A stretch of DNA of 64,000 nucleotides from Hydractinia symbiolongicarpus (GCF_029227915.1 NC_079887.1:5270001-5334000), one strand, 5' to 3'; positions 25,203 through 39,790 are shown, counted from the first letter of the stretch. Notes: generated from the letters alone by a model not told the origin. Made by a program: numbers and translations.

Positions 25203-28200
25203 GCTAAATACATGTTGGTACGAGTATGTGACCCAACCGTTGTAACTCAAACGAACTGGCGCCGTTAGAAAATAAATGAAATGTACTTTTTGAAGCTGTC
25301 GCTAATTCTTCAGCGCACAATAACGGCTACGATTGGTCCCACAGTAAAAATTGACTTATTAATCTAAATTTTTAAATGAAGCGCTACTACAGCGTCCAGT
25401 GTAATCACAGAGTTCCGGCAACCACGTCAAATTAAGAACAATGTTGTTTATTTGAGTTCAATTGTCTCCTTTATCACATTTATCAGGTCACAGTCAAAAG
25501 TTAGTTCAATTAAGTCCCACAGTCAATCGTTTCATTGCTAAAAGCGATGTAACATAGTAACATCAGAAAAATATCGCTAAATAAATGTTGGTACGAATAT
25601 GTCACCCAACCGTTGTAACTCAAACGGACTGACACCGTTAGAAAGACAATGAAAAGTACTTTTTGAAACTGTCGCGATTTCTTCATCGCGCGATAACGGC
25701 TACGATCGGTCCCACAGCACAAGATGACTTATTTGTCTACATTTTTTAATAAAACGCTACCCCAGCGCCCAGTGTAATCGCTAAGTTCCGGCGAGCAGGT
25801 CAAATTAAGAAGAATGTCAATTCTTGGAGTTCAATTGTCTCGTTTATCACATTTATCAGGTCACAGTCCAAAGTTAGTTCAATTAAGTCCCACAGTCAAT
25901 CGTTTCATTGTTAAAATCGATACAACCTAGTAATATCAGAAAAAATATCGCTAAATACATGTTGGTACGAATATGTGACGCAACCGTTGTAACTGAAGCG
26001 GATTGATACCGTTAGAAAGTCAATGAATTGTAGTTTCTGATACTGTCGCTATTTCTTCAGCGCGCGATAACGGCTAGGATTGGTCCCACAGTAAAAACGA
26101 CTTATTTATCTAAATTTTTAAATGAAGCGCTACCACAGCGCCCAGTGTAATCGCTGAGTACCGGTACTCACGTCAAATTAGGAAGAATTTTATTTCTTGA
26201 AGTCCAATTGTCTCCTTTATCACATTTATCAGGTCACAGTCCAAATCTCACTTATAACAAATGTAAGGTCACAGTCCAAAGTTAGTTCAATTATGTGCCA
26301 CAGTCAATCGTTTTACTGTTAAAAGCGATGCAACCTAGGAATATGAGAAAAATATCGCTAAATACATGTTGGTACGAATATGTCACGCAACCGTTGTAAC
26401 TGAAGCGGATTGATACCGTTAGAAAGTCAATGAAATGTTGTTTTTGAAACTGTCGGTATTTCTTCAGCGCGCGATAACGGATAGGATTGGTCCCACAGTA
26501 AAAATAACTTATTTATCTAAATTTTTAAATGAAGCACTACCACAGCACCCAGTGTAATCGCTGAGTTTTGGCAATCATGTCAAATTAAGAAGAATGTTAT
26601 TTCTTGGAGTCCAATTGTCTCACTTATAACATTTATAAGGTCACAGTCCAAAATCATTTCAATTATGTGCCACAGTCAATCGTTTCATTGTTAAAGGCGA
26701 TGCAACCTAGCAACATCAGAAGAATATCGCTACATACATGTTGGTACGAATATGTGACCCAACCGTTATAACTCAAACGGACTGACTCCGTTAGAAAGTC
26801 AATGAAATGAACTTTTTGAAACTGTCGCTAATTCTTCAGCGCTCAATAACGGCTAGGATTGGTCCCACAGTAAAAATGACTTATTTATCTAAATTTTTAA
26901 ATGAAGCACTACCACAGCACCCAGTGTAATCGCTGAGTTTTGGCAATCATGTCAAGTTAAGAAGAATGTTATTTCTTGGAGTCCAATTGTCTCACTTATA
27001 ACATTTATAAGGTCACAGTACAAAATCAGTTCAATTATGTGCCACAGTCAATCGTTTCATTGTTAAAGGCGATGCAACCTAGTAATATCAGAAGAATATT
27101 GCTATATACATGTTGGTACAAATATGTGACCCAACCGTTATAACTCAAACGGACCGACACCGTTAGAAAGTCAATGAAATGTAGTTTTTGAAACTGTCGC
27201 TATTTCTTCAGCGCGCGATAACGGCTAGGATTGGTCTCACAGTAAAAATTGACTTATTTATCTAAATTTTTAAATGAAGCGCTACCACAGCGCCCAGTGT
27301 AATCGCTGAGTTCCAGCAACCACGTCAAATTGAGAAGAATGTTATTTCTTGGAGTCCAATTGTCTCACTTATAACATTTATAAGGTCACAGTCCAAAATC
27401 AGTTCAATTATGTGCCACAGTCAATCGTTTCACTGTTAAAAGCGATGCAACTTAGTAATATGAGAAAAATATCGCTAAATACATGTTGTTACGAATATGT
27501 GACGCAACCGTTGTAACTGAAGCGGATTGATACCGTTGGAAAGTCAATGAAATGTAGTTTTTGAAACTGTCGCTATTTCTTCAGCGCGCGATAACGGATA
27601 GGATTGGTCCCACAGTAAAAATAACTTATTTATCTAAATTTTTAAATGAAGCACTACCACAGCACCCAGTGTAATCGCTGAGTTTTGGCAATCATGTCAA
27701 ATTAAGAAGAATGTTATTTCTTGGAGTCCAATTGTCTCACTTATAACATTTATAAGGTCACAGTCCAAAATCATTTCAATTATGTGCCACAGTCAATCGT
27801 TTCATTGTTAAAGGCGATGCAACCTAGCAACATCAGAAGAATATCGCTACATACATGTTGGTACGAATATGTGACCCAACCGTTATAACTCAAACGGACT
27901 GACTCCGTTAGAAAGTCAATGAAATGTAGTTTTTGAAACTGTCGCTATTTCTTCAGCGCGCGATAACGGATAGGATTGGTCCCACAGTAAAAATAACTTA
28001 TTTATCTAAATTTTTAAATGAAGCGCTACTACAGCGACCAGTGTAATCGCTGAGTTCCGTCAATCACGTGAAATTAAGAAGAATGTTATATCTTGGAGTC
28101 CAATTGTCTCATTTATCACATATATCAAGTCACAGTCTAAAGTTTGTTCAATTAAGTCCCACAGTCAATCGTTTCATTGTTAAAAGCGATGCAGCCTAGT

Positions 28201-29334
28201 AATATCGGAAATATATCACTAAATACATGTTGGTACGAACATGTGACGCAACTGTTGTAGTTGAAGCGAACTGCTACCGTTAGAAAGTCAATGAAATGTA
28301 GTATTTGAAACTGTCTTTATTTCTTCAACGCTCGCTAAGGGCTAAGATTGGTCGCACAGTAAAAATTGACTTATTTATCTAAATTTTTAAATGAAGCGCT
28401 ACCACAGCGCCCAGTGTAATCGCTGAGTTTCGGCAATCATGTCAAATTAAGAACAATGTTATTTCTTGGAATGCAATTGTCTCACTTATAACATTTATAA
28501 GATCACAGTCCAAAATCAGTTCAATTATGTGCCACAGTCAATCGTTTCACTGTTAAAGCGATGCAACATAGTAATTTGAGAAAAATATCGCTAAATACAT
28601 GTTGGTACGAATATGTGACGCAACCGTTGTAACTGAAGCGGATTAATACCGTTAGAAAGTCAATGAAATGTAGTTTTTGAAACTGTCGCAATTTCTTCAG
28701 CCGGCGATAACGGCTAGGATTGGTCCCACAGTAAAAATGACTTATTAATCTAAATTTTTAAAGGAAGTGCTACCACAGCGCCCAGTGTAATCGCTGAGTT
28801 CCGGCAATCACGTCAAAATTAAGAAGAATGTTATATCTTGGAGTCCAATTGTCTCATTTATCACATATATCAGGTCACAGTCCAAAGTTAGTTCAATTAA
28901 GTCCCACAGTCAATCGTTTCACTGTTAAATGCGATGCAACCTAGTAATACCAGGAAAATATCGCTAAATACATGTTGGTACGAGCATGTGAGGCAACCGT
29001 TGTAACTGAAGCGGATTGATACCGTTAGAAAATCAATGAAATGTAATCTTTGAAACTGTTGCTATTTTTTCAGCGCGCAATAACGGCTAGGATTGGTCCA
29101 ACAGTAAAAATGACTTATTTATCTGAATTTTTAAATGAAGCGCTACCACAGCGCCCAGTGTAATCGCTGAGTTCCGGCAATCATGTCATATTAAGAAGAA
29201 TGTTATTTCTTGGAGTCCAATTGTCTCACTTATAACAATTATAAAGTCACAGTCCAAAGTTAGTTCAATTATGTGCCACAGTCAATCGTTTCACTGTTAA
29301 AAGCGATACAACCTAGTAATATGAGAAAAATATT
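25203..29334. repeat. Nested HOR copy 2, 11 monomers (4132 bp)
   Basis: Monomers start at 25203, 25576, 25950, 26357, 26729, 27101, 27474, 27846, 28218, 28590 and 28963. Compared with copy 1 it gains two monomers through a three-monomer shift: 27846 restarts the 26729 type 1117 bp later and then switches to the GCTACTACAGCGACC type. The new monomer at 27101 (GCTATATACATG) is not present in copy 1. Confidence 0.86.
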
Positions 29335-32300
29335 GCTAAATACATGTTGGTACGAGTATGTGACCCAACCGTTGTAACTCAAACGAACTGGCGCCGTTAG
29401 AAAATAAATGAAATGTACTTTTTGAAGCTGTCGCTAATTCTTCAGCGCACAATAACGGCTACGATTGGTCCCACAGTAAAAATTGACTTATTAATCTAAA
29501 TTTTTAAATGAAGCGCTACTACAGCGTCCAGTGTAATCACAGAGTTCCGGCAACCACGTCAAATTAAGAACAATGTTGTTTATTTGAGTTCAATTGTCTC
29601 CTTTATCACATTTATCAGGTCACAGTCAAAAGTTAGTTCAATTAAGTCCCACAGTCAATCGTTTCATTGCTAAAAGCGATGTAACATAGTAACATCAGAA
29701 AAATATCGCTAAATAAATGTTGGTACGAATATGTCACCCAACCGTTGTAACTCAAACGGACTGACACCGTTAGAAAGACAATGAAAAGTACTTTTTGAAA
29801 CTGTCGCGATTTCTTCATCGCGCGATAACGGCTACGATCGGTCCCACAGCACAAGATGACTTATTTGTCTACATTTTTTAATAAAACGCTACCCCAGCGC
29901 CCAGTGTAATCGCTAAGTTCCGGCGAGCAGGTCAAATTAAGAAGAATGTCAATTCTTGGAGTTCAATTGTCTCGTTTATCACATTTATCAGGTCACAGTC
30001 CAAAGTTAGTTCAATTAAGTCCCACAGTCAATCGTTTCATTGTTAAAATCGATACAACCTAGTAATATCAGAAAAAATATCGCTAAATACATGTTGGTAC
30101 GAATATGTGACGCAACCGTTGTAACTGAAGCGGATTGATACCGTTAGAAAGTCAATGAATTGTAGTTTCTGATACTGTCGCTATTTCTTCAGCGCGCGAT
30201 AACGGCTAGGATTGGTCCCACAGTAAAAACGACTTATTTATCTAAATTTTTAAATGAAGCGCTACCACAGCGCCCAGTGTAATCGCTGAGTACCGGTACT
30301 CACGTCAAATTAGGAAGAATTTTATTTCTTGAAGTCCAATTGTCTCCTTTATCACATTTATCAGGTCACAGTCCAAATCTCACTTATAACAAATGTAAGG
30401 TCACAGTCCAAAGTTAGTTCAATTATGTGCCACAGTCAATCGTTTTACTGTTAAAAGCGATGCAACCTAGGAATATGAGAAAAATATCGCTAAATACATG
30501 TTGGTACGAATATGTCACGCAACCGTTGTAACTGAAGCGGATTGATACCGTTAGAAAGTCAATGAAATGTTGTTTTTGAAACTGTCGGTATTTCTTCAGC
30601 GCGCGATAACGGATAGGATTGGTCCCACAGTAAAAATAACTTATTTATCTAAATTTTTAAATGAAGCACTACCACAGCACCCAGTGTAATCGCTGAGTTT
30701 TGGCAATCATGTCAAATTAAGAAGAATGTTATTTCTTGGAGTCCAATTGTCTCACTTATAACATTTATAAGGTCACAGTCCAAAATCATTTCAATTATGT
30801 GCCACAGTCAATCGTTTCATTGTTAAAGGCGATGCAACCTAGCAACATCAGAAGAATATCGCTACATACATGTTGGTACGAATATGTGACCCAACCGTTA
30901 TAACTCAAACGGACTGACTCCGTTAGAAAGTCAATGAAATGAACTTTTTGAAACTGTCGCTAATTCTTCAGCGCTCAATAACGGCTAGGATTGGTCCCAC
31001 AGTAAAAATGACTTATTTATCTAAATTTTTAAATGAAGCACTACCACAGCACCCAGTGTAATCGCTGAGTTTTGGCAATCATGTCAAGTTAAGAAGAATG
31101 TTATTTCTTGGAGTCCAATTGTCTCACTTATAACATTTATAAGGTCACAGTACAAAATCAGTTCAATTATGTGCCACAGTCAATCGTTTCATTGTTAAAG
31201 GCGATGCAACCTAGTAATATCAGAAGAATATTGCTATATACATGTTGGTACAAATATGTGACCCAACCGTTATAACTCAAACGGACCGACACCGTTAGAA
31301 AGTCAATGAAATGTAGTTTTTGAAACTGTCGCTATTTCTTCAGCGCGCGATAACGGCTAGGATTGGTCTCACAGTAAAAATTGACTTATTTATCTAAATT
31401 TTTAAATGAAGCGCTACCACAGCGCCCAGTGTAATCGCTGAGTTCCAGCAACCACGTCAAATTGAGAAGAATGTTATTTCTTGGAGTCCAATTGTCTCAC
31501 TTATAACATTTATAAGGTCACAGTCCAAAATCAGTTCAATTATGTGCCACAGTCAATCGTTTCACTGTTAAAAGCGATGCAACTTAGTAATATGAGAAAA
31601 ATATCGCTAAATACATGTTGTTACGAATATGTGACGCAACCGTTGTAACTGAAGCGGATTGATACCGTTGGAAAGTCAATGAAATGTAGTTTTTGAAACT
31701 GTCGCTATTTCTTCAGCGCGCGATAACGGATAGGATTGGTCCCACAGTAAAAATAACTTATTTATCTAAATTTTTAAATGAAGCACTACCACAGCACCCA
31801 GTGTAATCGCTGAGTTTTGGCAATCATGTCAAATTAAGAAGAATGTTATTTCTTGGAGTCCAATTGTCTCACTTATAACATTTATAAGGTCACAGTCCAA
31901 AATCATTTCAATTATGTGCCACAGTCAATCGTTTCATTGTTAAAGGCGATGCAACCTAGCAACATCAGAAGAATATCGCTACATACATGTTGGTACGAAT
32001 ATGTGACCCAACCGTTATAACTCAAACGGACTGACTCCGTTAGAAAGTCAATGAAATGAACTTTTTGAAACTGTCGCTAATTCTTCAGCGCTCAATAACG
32101 GCTAGGATTGGTCCCACAGTAAAAATGACTTATTTATCTAAATTTTTAAATGAAGCACTACCACAGCACCAAGTGTAATCGCTGAGTTTTGGCAATCATG
32201 TCAAGTTAAGAAGAATGTTATTTCTTGGAGTCCAATTGTCTCACTTATAACATTTATAATGTCACAGTACAAAATCAGTTCAATTATGTGCCACAGTCAA

Positions 32301-34212
32301 TCGTTTCATTGTTAAAGGCGATGCAACCTAGTAACATCGGAAGAATATCGCTATATACATGTTGGTACAAATATGTGACCCAACCGTTATAACTCAAACG
32401 GACCAACACCGTTAGAAAGTCAATGAAATGTAGTTTTTGAAACTGTCGCTATTTCTTCAGCGCGCGATAACGGCTAGGATTGGTCTCACAGTAAAAATTG
32501 ACTTATTTATCTAAATTTTTAAATGAAGCGCTACCACAGCGCCCAGTGTAATCGCTGAGTTCCAGCAACCACGTCAAATTGAGAAGAATGTTATTTCTTG
32601 GAGTCCAATTGTCTCACTTATAACATTTATAAGGTCACAGTCCAAAATCAGTTCAATTATGTGCCACAGTCAATCGTTTCACTGTTAAAAGCGATGCAAC
32701 TTAGTAATATGAGAAAAATATCGCTAAATACATGTTGTTACGAATATGTGACGCAACTGTTGTAGTTGAAGCGAACTGCTACCGTTAGAAAGTCAATGAA
32801 ATGTAGTATTTGAAACTGTCTTTATTTCTTCAACGCGCGCTAAGGGCTAAGATTGGTCGCACAGTAAAAATTGACTTATTAATCTAAATTTTTAAATGAA
32901 GCGCTACCACAGCGCCCAGTGTAATCGCTGAGTTCCGTCAATCACGTGAAATTAAGAAGAATGTTATATCTTGGAGTCCAATTGTCTCATTTATCACATA
33001 TATCAAGTCACAGTCTAAAGTTTGTTCAATTAAGTCCCACAGTCAATCGTTTCATTGTTAAAAGCGATGCAGCCTAGTAATATCGGAAAGATATCACTAA
33101 ATACATGTTGGTACGAACATGTGACGCAACTGTTGTAGTTGAAGCGAACTGCTACCGTTAGAAAGTCAATGAAATGTAGTTTTTGAAACTGTCGCTATTT
33201 CTTCAGCGCGCGATAACGGCTAGGATTGGTCTCACAGTAAAAATTGACTTATTTATCTAAATTTTTAAATGAAGCGCTACCACAGCGCCCAGTGTAATCG
33301 CTGAGTTCCAGCAACCACGTCAAATTGAGAAGAATGTTATTTCTTGGAGTCCAATTGTCTCACTTATAACATTTATAAGATCACAGTCCAAAATCAGTTC
33401 AATTATGTGCCACAGTCAATCGTTTCACTGTTAAAGCAATGCAACATAGTAATTTGAGAAAAATATCGCTAAATACATGTTGGTACGAATATGTGACGCA
33501 ACCGTTGTAACTGAAGCGGATTAATACCGTTAGAAAGTCAATGAAATGTATTTTTTGAAACTGTCGCAATTTCTTCAGCCGGCGATAACGGCTAGGATTG
33601 GTCCCACAGTAAAAATGACTTATTAATCTAAATTTTTAAATGAAGTGCTACCACAGCGCCCAGTGTAATCGCTGAGTTCCGGCAATCACGTCAAAATTAA
33701 GAAGAATGTTATATCTTGGAGTCCAATTGTCTCATTTATCACATATATCAGGTCACAGTCCAAAGTTAGTTCAATTAAGTCCCACAGTCAATCGTTTCAC
33801 TGTTAAATGCGATGCAACCTAGTAATACCAGGAAAATATCGCTAAATACATGTTGGTACGAGCATGTGAGGCAACCGTTGTAACTGAAGCGGATTGATAC
33901 CGTTAGAAAATCAATGAAATGTAATCTTTGAAACTGTTGCTATTTTTTCAGCGCGCAATAACGGCTAGGATTGGTCCAACAGTAAAAATGACTTATTTAT
34001 CTAAATTTTTAAATGAAGCGCTACCACAGCGCCCAGTGTAATCGCTGAGTTCCGGCAATCATGTCATATTAAGAAGAATGTTATTTCTTGGAGTCCAATT
34101 GTCTCACTTATAACAATTATAAGGTCACAGTCCAAAGTTAGTTCAATTATGTGCCACAGTCAATCGTTTCACTGTTAAAAGCGATACAACCTAGTAATAT
34201 GAGAAAAATATT
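29335..34212. repeat. Nested HOR copy 3, 13 monomers (4878 bp)
   Basis: Monomers start at 29335, 29708, 30082, 30489, 30861, 31233, 31606, 31978, 32350, 32723, 33096, 33468 and 33841. The trio 30861-31977 is repeated as 31978-33095 (offset 1117 bp), adding another two monomers net. The monomer at 32723 joins TGTTGTTACG to GCAACTGTTGTAGTTG, a hybrid absent from copies 1 and 2. Confidence 0.86.
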
Positions 34213-36630
34213 GCTAAATACATGTTGGTACGAGTATGTGACCCAACCGTTGTAACTCAAACGAACTGGCGCTGTTAGAAAGTAAATGAAATGTACTTTT
34301 TGAAGCTGTCGCTAATTCTTCAGCGCACAATAACGGCTACGATTGGTCCCACAGTAAAAATTGACTTATTAATCTAAATTTTTAAATGAAGCGCTACTAC
34401 AGCGTCCAGTGTAATCACAGAGTTCCGGCAACCACGTCAAATTAAGAACAATGTTGTTTATTTGAGTTCAATTGTCTCCTTTATCACATTTATCAGGTCA
34501 CAGTCAAAAGTTAGTTCAATTAAGTCCCACAGTCAATCGTTTCATTGCTAAAAGCGATGTAACATAGTAACATCAGAAAAATATCGCTAAATAAATGTTG
34601 GTACGAATATGTCACCCAACCGTTGTAACTCAAACGGACTGACACCGTTAGAAAGACAATGAAAAGTACTTTTTGAAACTGTCGCGATTTCTTCATCGCG
34701 CGATAACGGCTACGATCGGTCCCACAGCACAAGATGACTTATTTGTCTACATTTTTTAATAAAACGCTACCCCAGCGCCCAGTGTAATCGCTAAGTTCCG
34801 GCGAGCAGGTCAAATTAAGAAGAATGTCAATTCTTGGAGTTCAATTGTCTCGTTTATCACATTTATCAGGTCACAGTCCAAAGTTAGTTCAATTAAGTCC
34901 CACAGTCAATCGTTTCATTGTTAAAATCGATACAACCTAGTAATATCAGAAAAAATATCGCTAAATACATGTTGGTACGAATATGTGACGCAACCGTTGT
35001 AACTGAAGCGGATTGATACCGTTAGAAAGTCAATGAATTGTAGTTTCTGATACTGTCGCTATTTCTTCAGCGCGCGATAACGGCTAGGATTGGTCCCACA
35101 GTAAAAACGACTTATTTATCTAAATTTTTAAATGAAGCGCTACCACAGCGCCCAGTGTAATCGCTGAGTACCGGTACTCACGTCAAATTAGGAAGAATTT
35201 TATTTCTTGAAGTCCAATTGTCTCCTTTATCACATTTATCAGGTCACAGTCCAAATCTCACTTATAAAAAATGTAAGGTTACAGTCCAAAGTTAGTTCAA
35301 TTATGTGCCACAGTCAATCGTTTTACTGTTAAAAGCGATGCAACCTAGTAATATGAGAAAAATATCGCTAAATACATGTTGGTACGAATATGTCACGCAA
35401 CCGTTGTAACTGAAGCGGATTGATACCGTTAGAAAGTCAATGAAATGTTGTTTTTGAAACTGTCGGTATTTCTTCAGCGCGCGATAACGGATAGGATTGG
35501 TCCCACAGTAAAAATAACTTATTTATCTAAATTTTTAAATGAAGCACTACCGCAGCACCCAGTGTAATCGCTGAGTTTTGGCAATCATGTCAAATTAAGA
35601 AGAATGTTATTTCTTGGAGTCCAATTGTCTCACTTATAACATTTATAAGGTCACAGTCCAAAATCATTTCAATTATGTGCCACAGTCAATCGTTTCATTG
35701 TTAAAGGCGATGCAACCTAGCAACATCAGAAGAATATCGCTACATACATGTTGGTACGAATATGTGACCCAACCGTTATAACTCAAACGGACTGACTCCG
35801 TTAGAAAGTCAATGAAATGAACTTTTTGAAACTGTCGCTAATTCTTCAGCGCTCAATAACGGCTAGGATTGGTCCCACAGTAAAAATGACTTATTTATCT
35901 AAATTTTTAAATGAAGCACTACCACAGCACCCAGTGTAATCGCTGAGTTTTGGCAATCATGTCAAGTTAAGAAGAATGTTATTTCTTGGAGTCCAATTGT
36001 CTCACTTATAACATTTATCAGGTCACAGTACAAAATCAGTTCAATTATGTGCCACAGTCAATCGTTTCATTGTTAAAGGCGATGCAACCTAGTAATATCA
36101 GAAGAATATCGCTATATACATGTTGGTACAAATATGTGACCCAACCGTTATAACTCAAACGGACCGACACCGTTAGAAAGTCAATGAAATGTAGTTTTTG
36201 AAACTGTCGCTATTTCTTCAGCGCGCGATAACGGCTAGGATTGGTCTCACAGTAAAAATTGACTTATTTATCTAAATTTTTAAATGAAGCGCTACCACAG
36301 CGCCCAGTGTAATCGCTGAGTTCCAGCAACCACGTCAAATTGAGAAGAATGTTATTTCTTGGAGTCCAATTGTCTCACTTATAACATTTATAAGGTCACA
36401 GTCCAAAATCAGTTCAATTATGTGCCACAGTCAATCGTTTCACTGTTAAAAGCGATGCAACTTAGTAATATGAGAAAAATATCGCTAAATACATGTTGTT
36501 ACGAATATGTGACGCAACCGTTGTAACTGAAGCGGATTGATACCGTTGGAAAGTCAATGAAATGTAGTTTTTGAAACTGTCGCTATTTCTTCAGCGCGCG
36601 ATAACGGCTAGGATTGGTCCCACAGTAAAA
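34213..36630. repeat. Nested HOR copy 4, partial
   Basis: Monomers start at 34213, 34586, 34960, 35367, 35739, 36111 and 36484. They follow the copy 2/3 order until about 36630, where the monomer at 36484 switches to the CTACCATAGCGCCC and GAGTTGCGGC type. That type otherwise occurs at 19.7, 38.5, 43.3 and 45.3 kb. This is the right edge of the nested HOR domain. Confidence 0.84.
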
Positions 36631-38714
36631 ATGGCTTATTTATCTACATTTTTAAATGAAGCACTACCATAGCGCCCAGTGTAATCGCTGAGTTGCGGCA
36701 ATCATGTTAAATTAACAAGAATGTTATTTCTTGGAGTCCAATTGTCTCACTTTCACATTTATAAGGTTACAGCCCAAAATCAATTCAATTAAGTCCCACA
36801 GTCAATCGTTTCATTGTTAAAAGCGATGCAACCTAGTAATATCAGAAAAATATCGCTAAATACATGTTGGTACCAATATGTGATCAAACCGTTGTAACTC
36901 AAACAAACTGACACCGTTAGAAAGTCAATGAAATGAACTTTTTGAAACTGTCGCTAATTCTTCAGCGCTCAATAACGGCTAAAATTGGTCCCACAGTAAA
37001 AACTGTCTTATTAATCTAAATTTTTAAATGAAGCGCTACCACAGCGTCCAGTGTAATCGCTGAGTTCCGGCATTCAGGTCAAATTAAGAGGAATGTTATT
37101 TCTTGGAGTTCAATTGTCTCCTTTATCACATTTATCAGGTCACAGTCCAAAGTTAGTTCAATTAAGTCCCACAGTCAATCGTTTCATGGTTAAAAGCGAT
37201 GCAGCCTAGTGATATCGGAAAGATATCACTAAATACATGTTGGTATGAATATGTGACGCAACTGTTGTAGTTGAAGCGAACTGATACCGTTGGAAAGTCA
37301 ATGAAATGTAGTATTTGAAACTGTCTTTATTTCTTCAATGCGCGCTAAGGGCTAGGATTGGTCCCACAGTAAAAATTGACTTATTTGTCTAAATTCTTAA
37401 ATGAAGCGCTACCACAGCGCCCAGTGTAATCGCTGAGTTTCGGCAATCATGTCAAATTAAGAAGAATGTTATTTCTTGGAATCCAATTGTCTCACTTATA
37501 ACATTTATAAGATCACAGTCCAAAATCAGTTCAATTAAGTGCCACAGTCAATCGTTTCACTGTTAAAGCGATGCAACATAGTAATATAAGAAAAATATCG
37601 CTAAATACATGTTGGTACGAATATGTGACGCAACCGTTATAACTGAAGCGGATTAATAGCGTTAGAAAATCAATGAAATGTAGTTTTTGAAACTGTCGCA
37701 ATTTCTTTAGCGCGCGATAACGGCTAGGATTGGTCCCACAGTAAAAATGACTTTTTAATCTAAATTTTTAAATGAAGCGCTACCACAGCACCCAGTGTAA
37801 TCGCTGAGTTTCGGCAATCATGTCAAATTAAGAAGAATGTTATTTCTTGGAGTCCAATTGTCTCACTTATAACATTTATAAGGTCACAGTCCAAAGTTAG
37901 TTCAATTATGTGCCACAGTCAATTGTTTCACTGTCAAAAGGGATGCAACCTAGGAATATAAGAAAAATATCGCTAAATACATGTTGGTACGAATATGTGA
38001 CGCAACCGTTGTAACTGAAGCGGATTGATACCGTTAGAAAGTCAATGAAATGTAGTTCTTAAATTGTCGCTATTTCTTCAGCGCGCGATAACGGATAGGA
38101 TTGGGCCCACAGTAAAAATGACTTATTTATCTAAATTTTTAAATGAAGCGCTACCACAGCACCAAGTGTAATCGCTGAGTTTCGGCAATCATGTCAAATT
38201 AAGAAGAATGTTATTTCTTGGATTCCAATTGTCTCACTTATAATATATATAAGGTCACAGTCCAAAATCAGTTCAATTTAGTCCCACAGTCAATCGTTTC
38301 ACTGTTAAAAGCAATGCAACCTATTAATATGAGAAAAATATCGCTAAATACATGTTTGTACGAATATGTGACACAAACGTTGTAACTCAAACGGACTGAT
38401 ACTGTTAGAAAGTCTTTGAAATGTAGTTCTTGAAGCTGTCAATATTCCTTCAGCGCGTCCTAAAGGCTACGATTGGTCCCACAGTACAAAATGACTTATT
38501 TATCTACATTTTTAAATGAAGCGCTACCATAGCGCCCAGTGTAATCGCTGAGTTGCGGCAATCATGTTAAATTAAGAAGAATGTTATTTCTTGGAGTCCA
38601 ATTGTCTCACTTTCACATTTATAAGGTCACAGCCCAAAATCAATTCAGTTAACTCCCACAGTCAATCGTTTCATTGTTAAAAGCGATGCAACCTAGTAAT
38701 ATCAGAAAAATATC

Positions 38715-39046
38715 GCTAAATACATGTTGGTACCAATATGTGATCAAACCGTTGTAACTCAAACGAACTGACACCGTTAGAAAGTCAATGAAATGAACTT
38801 TTTGAAACTGTCGCAAATTCTTCAGCCCTCAATAACGGCTAAGATTGGTCCCACAGTAAAAACAGGCTTATTAATCTAAATTTTTAAATGAAGCGCTACA
38901 ACAGCGTCCAGTGTAATCGCTGAGTTCCGGCATTCACGTCAAATTAAGAAGAATCCAAAGAGAAGTCCAAAATCAGTTCAATTAACTGCCACAGTCAATC
39001 GTTTCACTGTTAAAGCGATGCAACATAGTAATATGAGAAAAATATC
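38715..39046. repeat. Monomer with 50-bp deletion and filler bases (332 bp)
   Basis: After AATTAAGAAGAAT (to about 38954) the usual GTTATTTCTTGGAGTCC to GGTCACA segment is missing. Ten bases, CCAAAGAGAA, stand before GTCCAAAATCAG. About 50 bp are lost and 10 gained, giving the net shortening of 40 bp. The filler is not in place in any neighbouring monomer. This resembles an end-joining scar more than an equal-length exchange product. Confidence 0.8.
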
Positions 39047-39790
39047 GCTAAATAGATGTTGGTACGAATACGTGACGCAACCGTTGTAACTGAAGCGGAT
39101 ATATACCGTTAGAAAGTCAATGAAATGTAGTTTTTGAAACTGTCGTAATTTCTTCAGCGCGCTATAACGGCTAGGATTGGACCCACAGTGAAAATTCACT
39201 TTTATATCTAAATTTTTAAATGAAGCGCTACAACAGCGCCAAGTGTAATCGCTGAGGTCCGGCAATCATGTCAAATTAAGAAGAATGTTATTTCTTGGAG
39301 TCCAATTGTCTCACTTATAATATTTATAACGTCATAGTCCTAATCAGTTCAATTAAGTCCCACAGTCAATCGTTTCACTGGTAAATGCGATGCAACCTAG
39401 TAATACCAGGAAAATATCGCTAAATTCATGTTGGTACTAGCATGTGACGCAACCGTTGTAACTGAAGCGGATTGACACTGTTAGTAAGTCATTGAAATGT
39501 ACTTTTGGAAACTGTCGCTATATTTCCAGCGCGCGATAACGGCTAGGATTGGCCCAACAGTAAAAATTTACTTTCTTATCTAAATTTTCAAATGAAGCGC
39601 TACCACAGCGCCCATTGTAATCGCTGAATTCCGGCAATCATGTCATATTAAGAAGAATGTTATTTCTTGGAGTCCAAATGTCTCACTTATAACATTTATA
39701 ACGTTACAGTCCAAATCAGTTCAATTAAGTCCCACAGTCAATCGTTTCACTGTTAAAAGCGATGCAACCTAGTAATATCAGAAAAATATC

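Noticed and set aside
38978-39265. 94-95-codon minus-strand frames here and at 40843-41127 and 46139-46426
   Set aside because: They are homologous readings of the same part of the monomer, with different ends depending on chance stops. Although 372 is a multiple of 3, no frame stays open across monomers.
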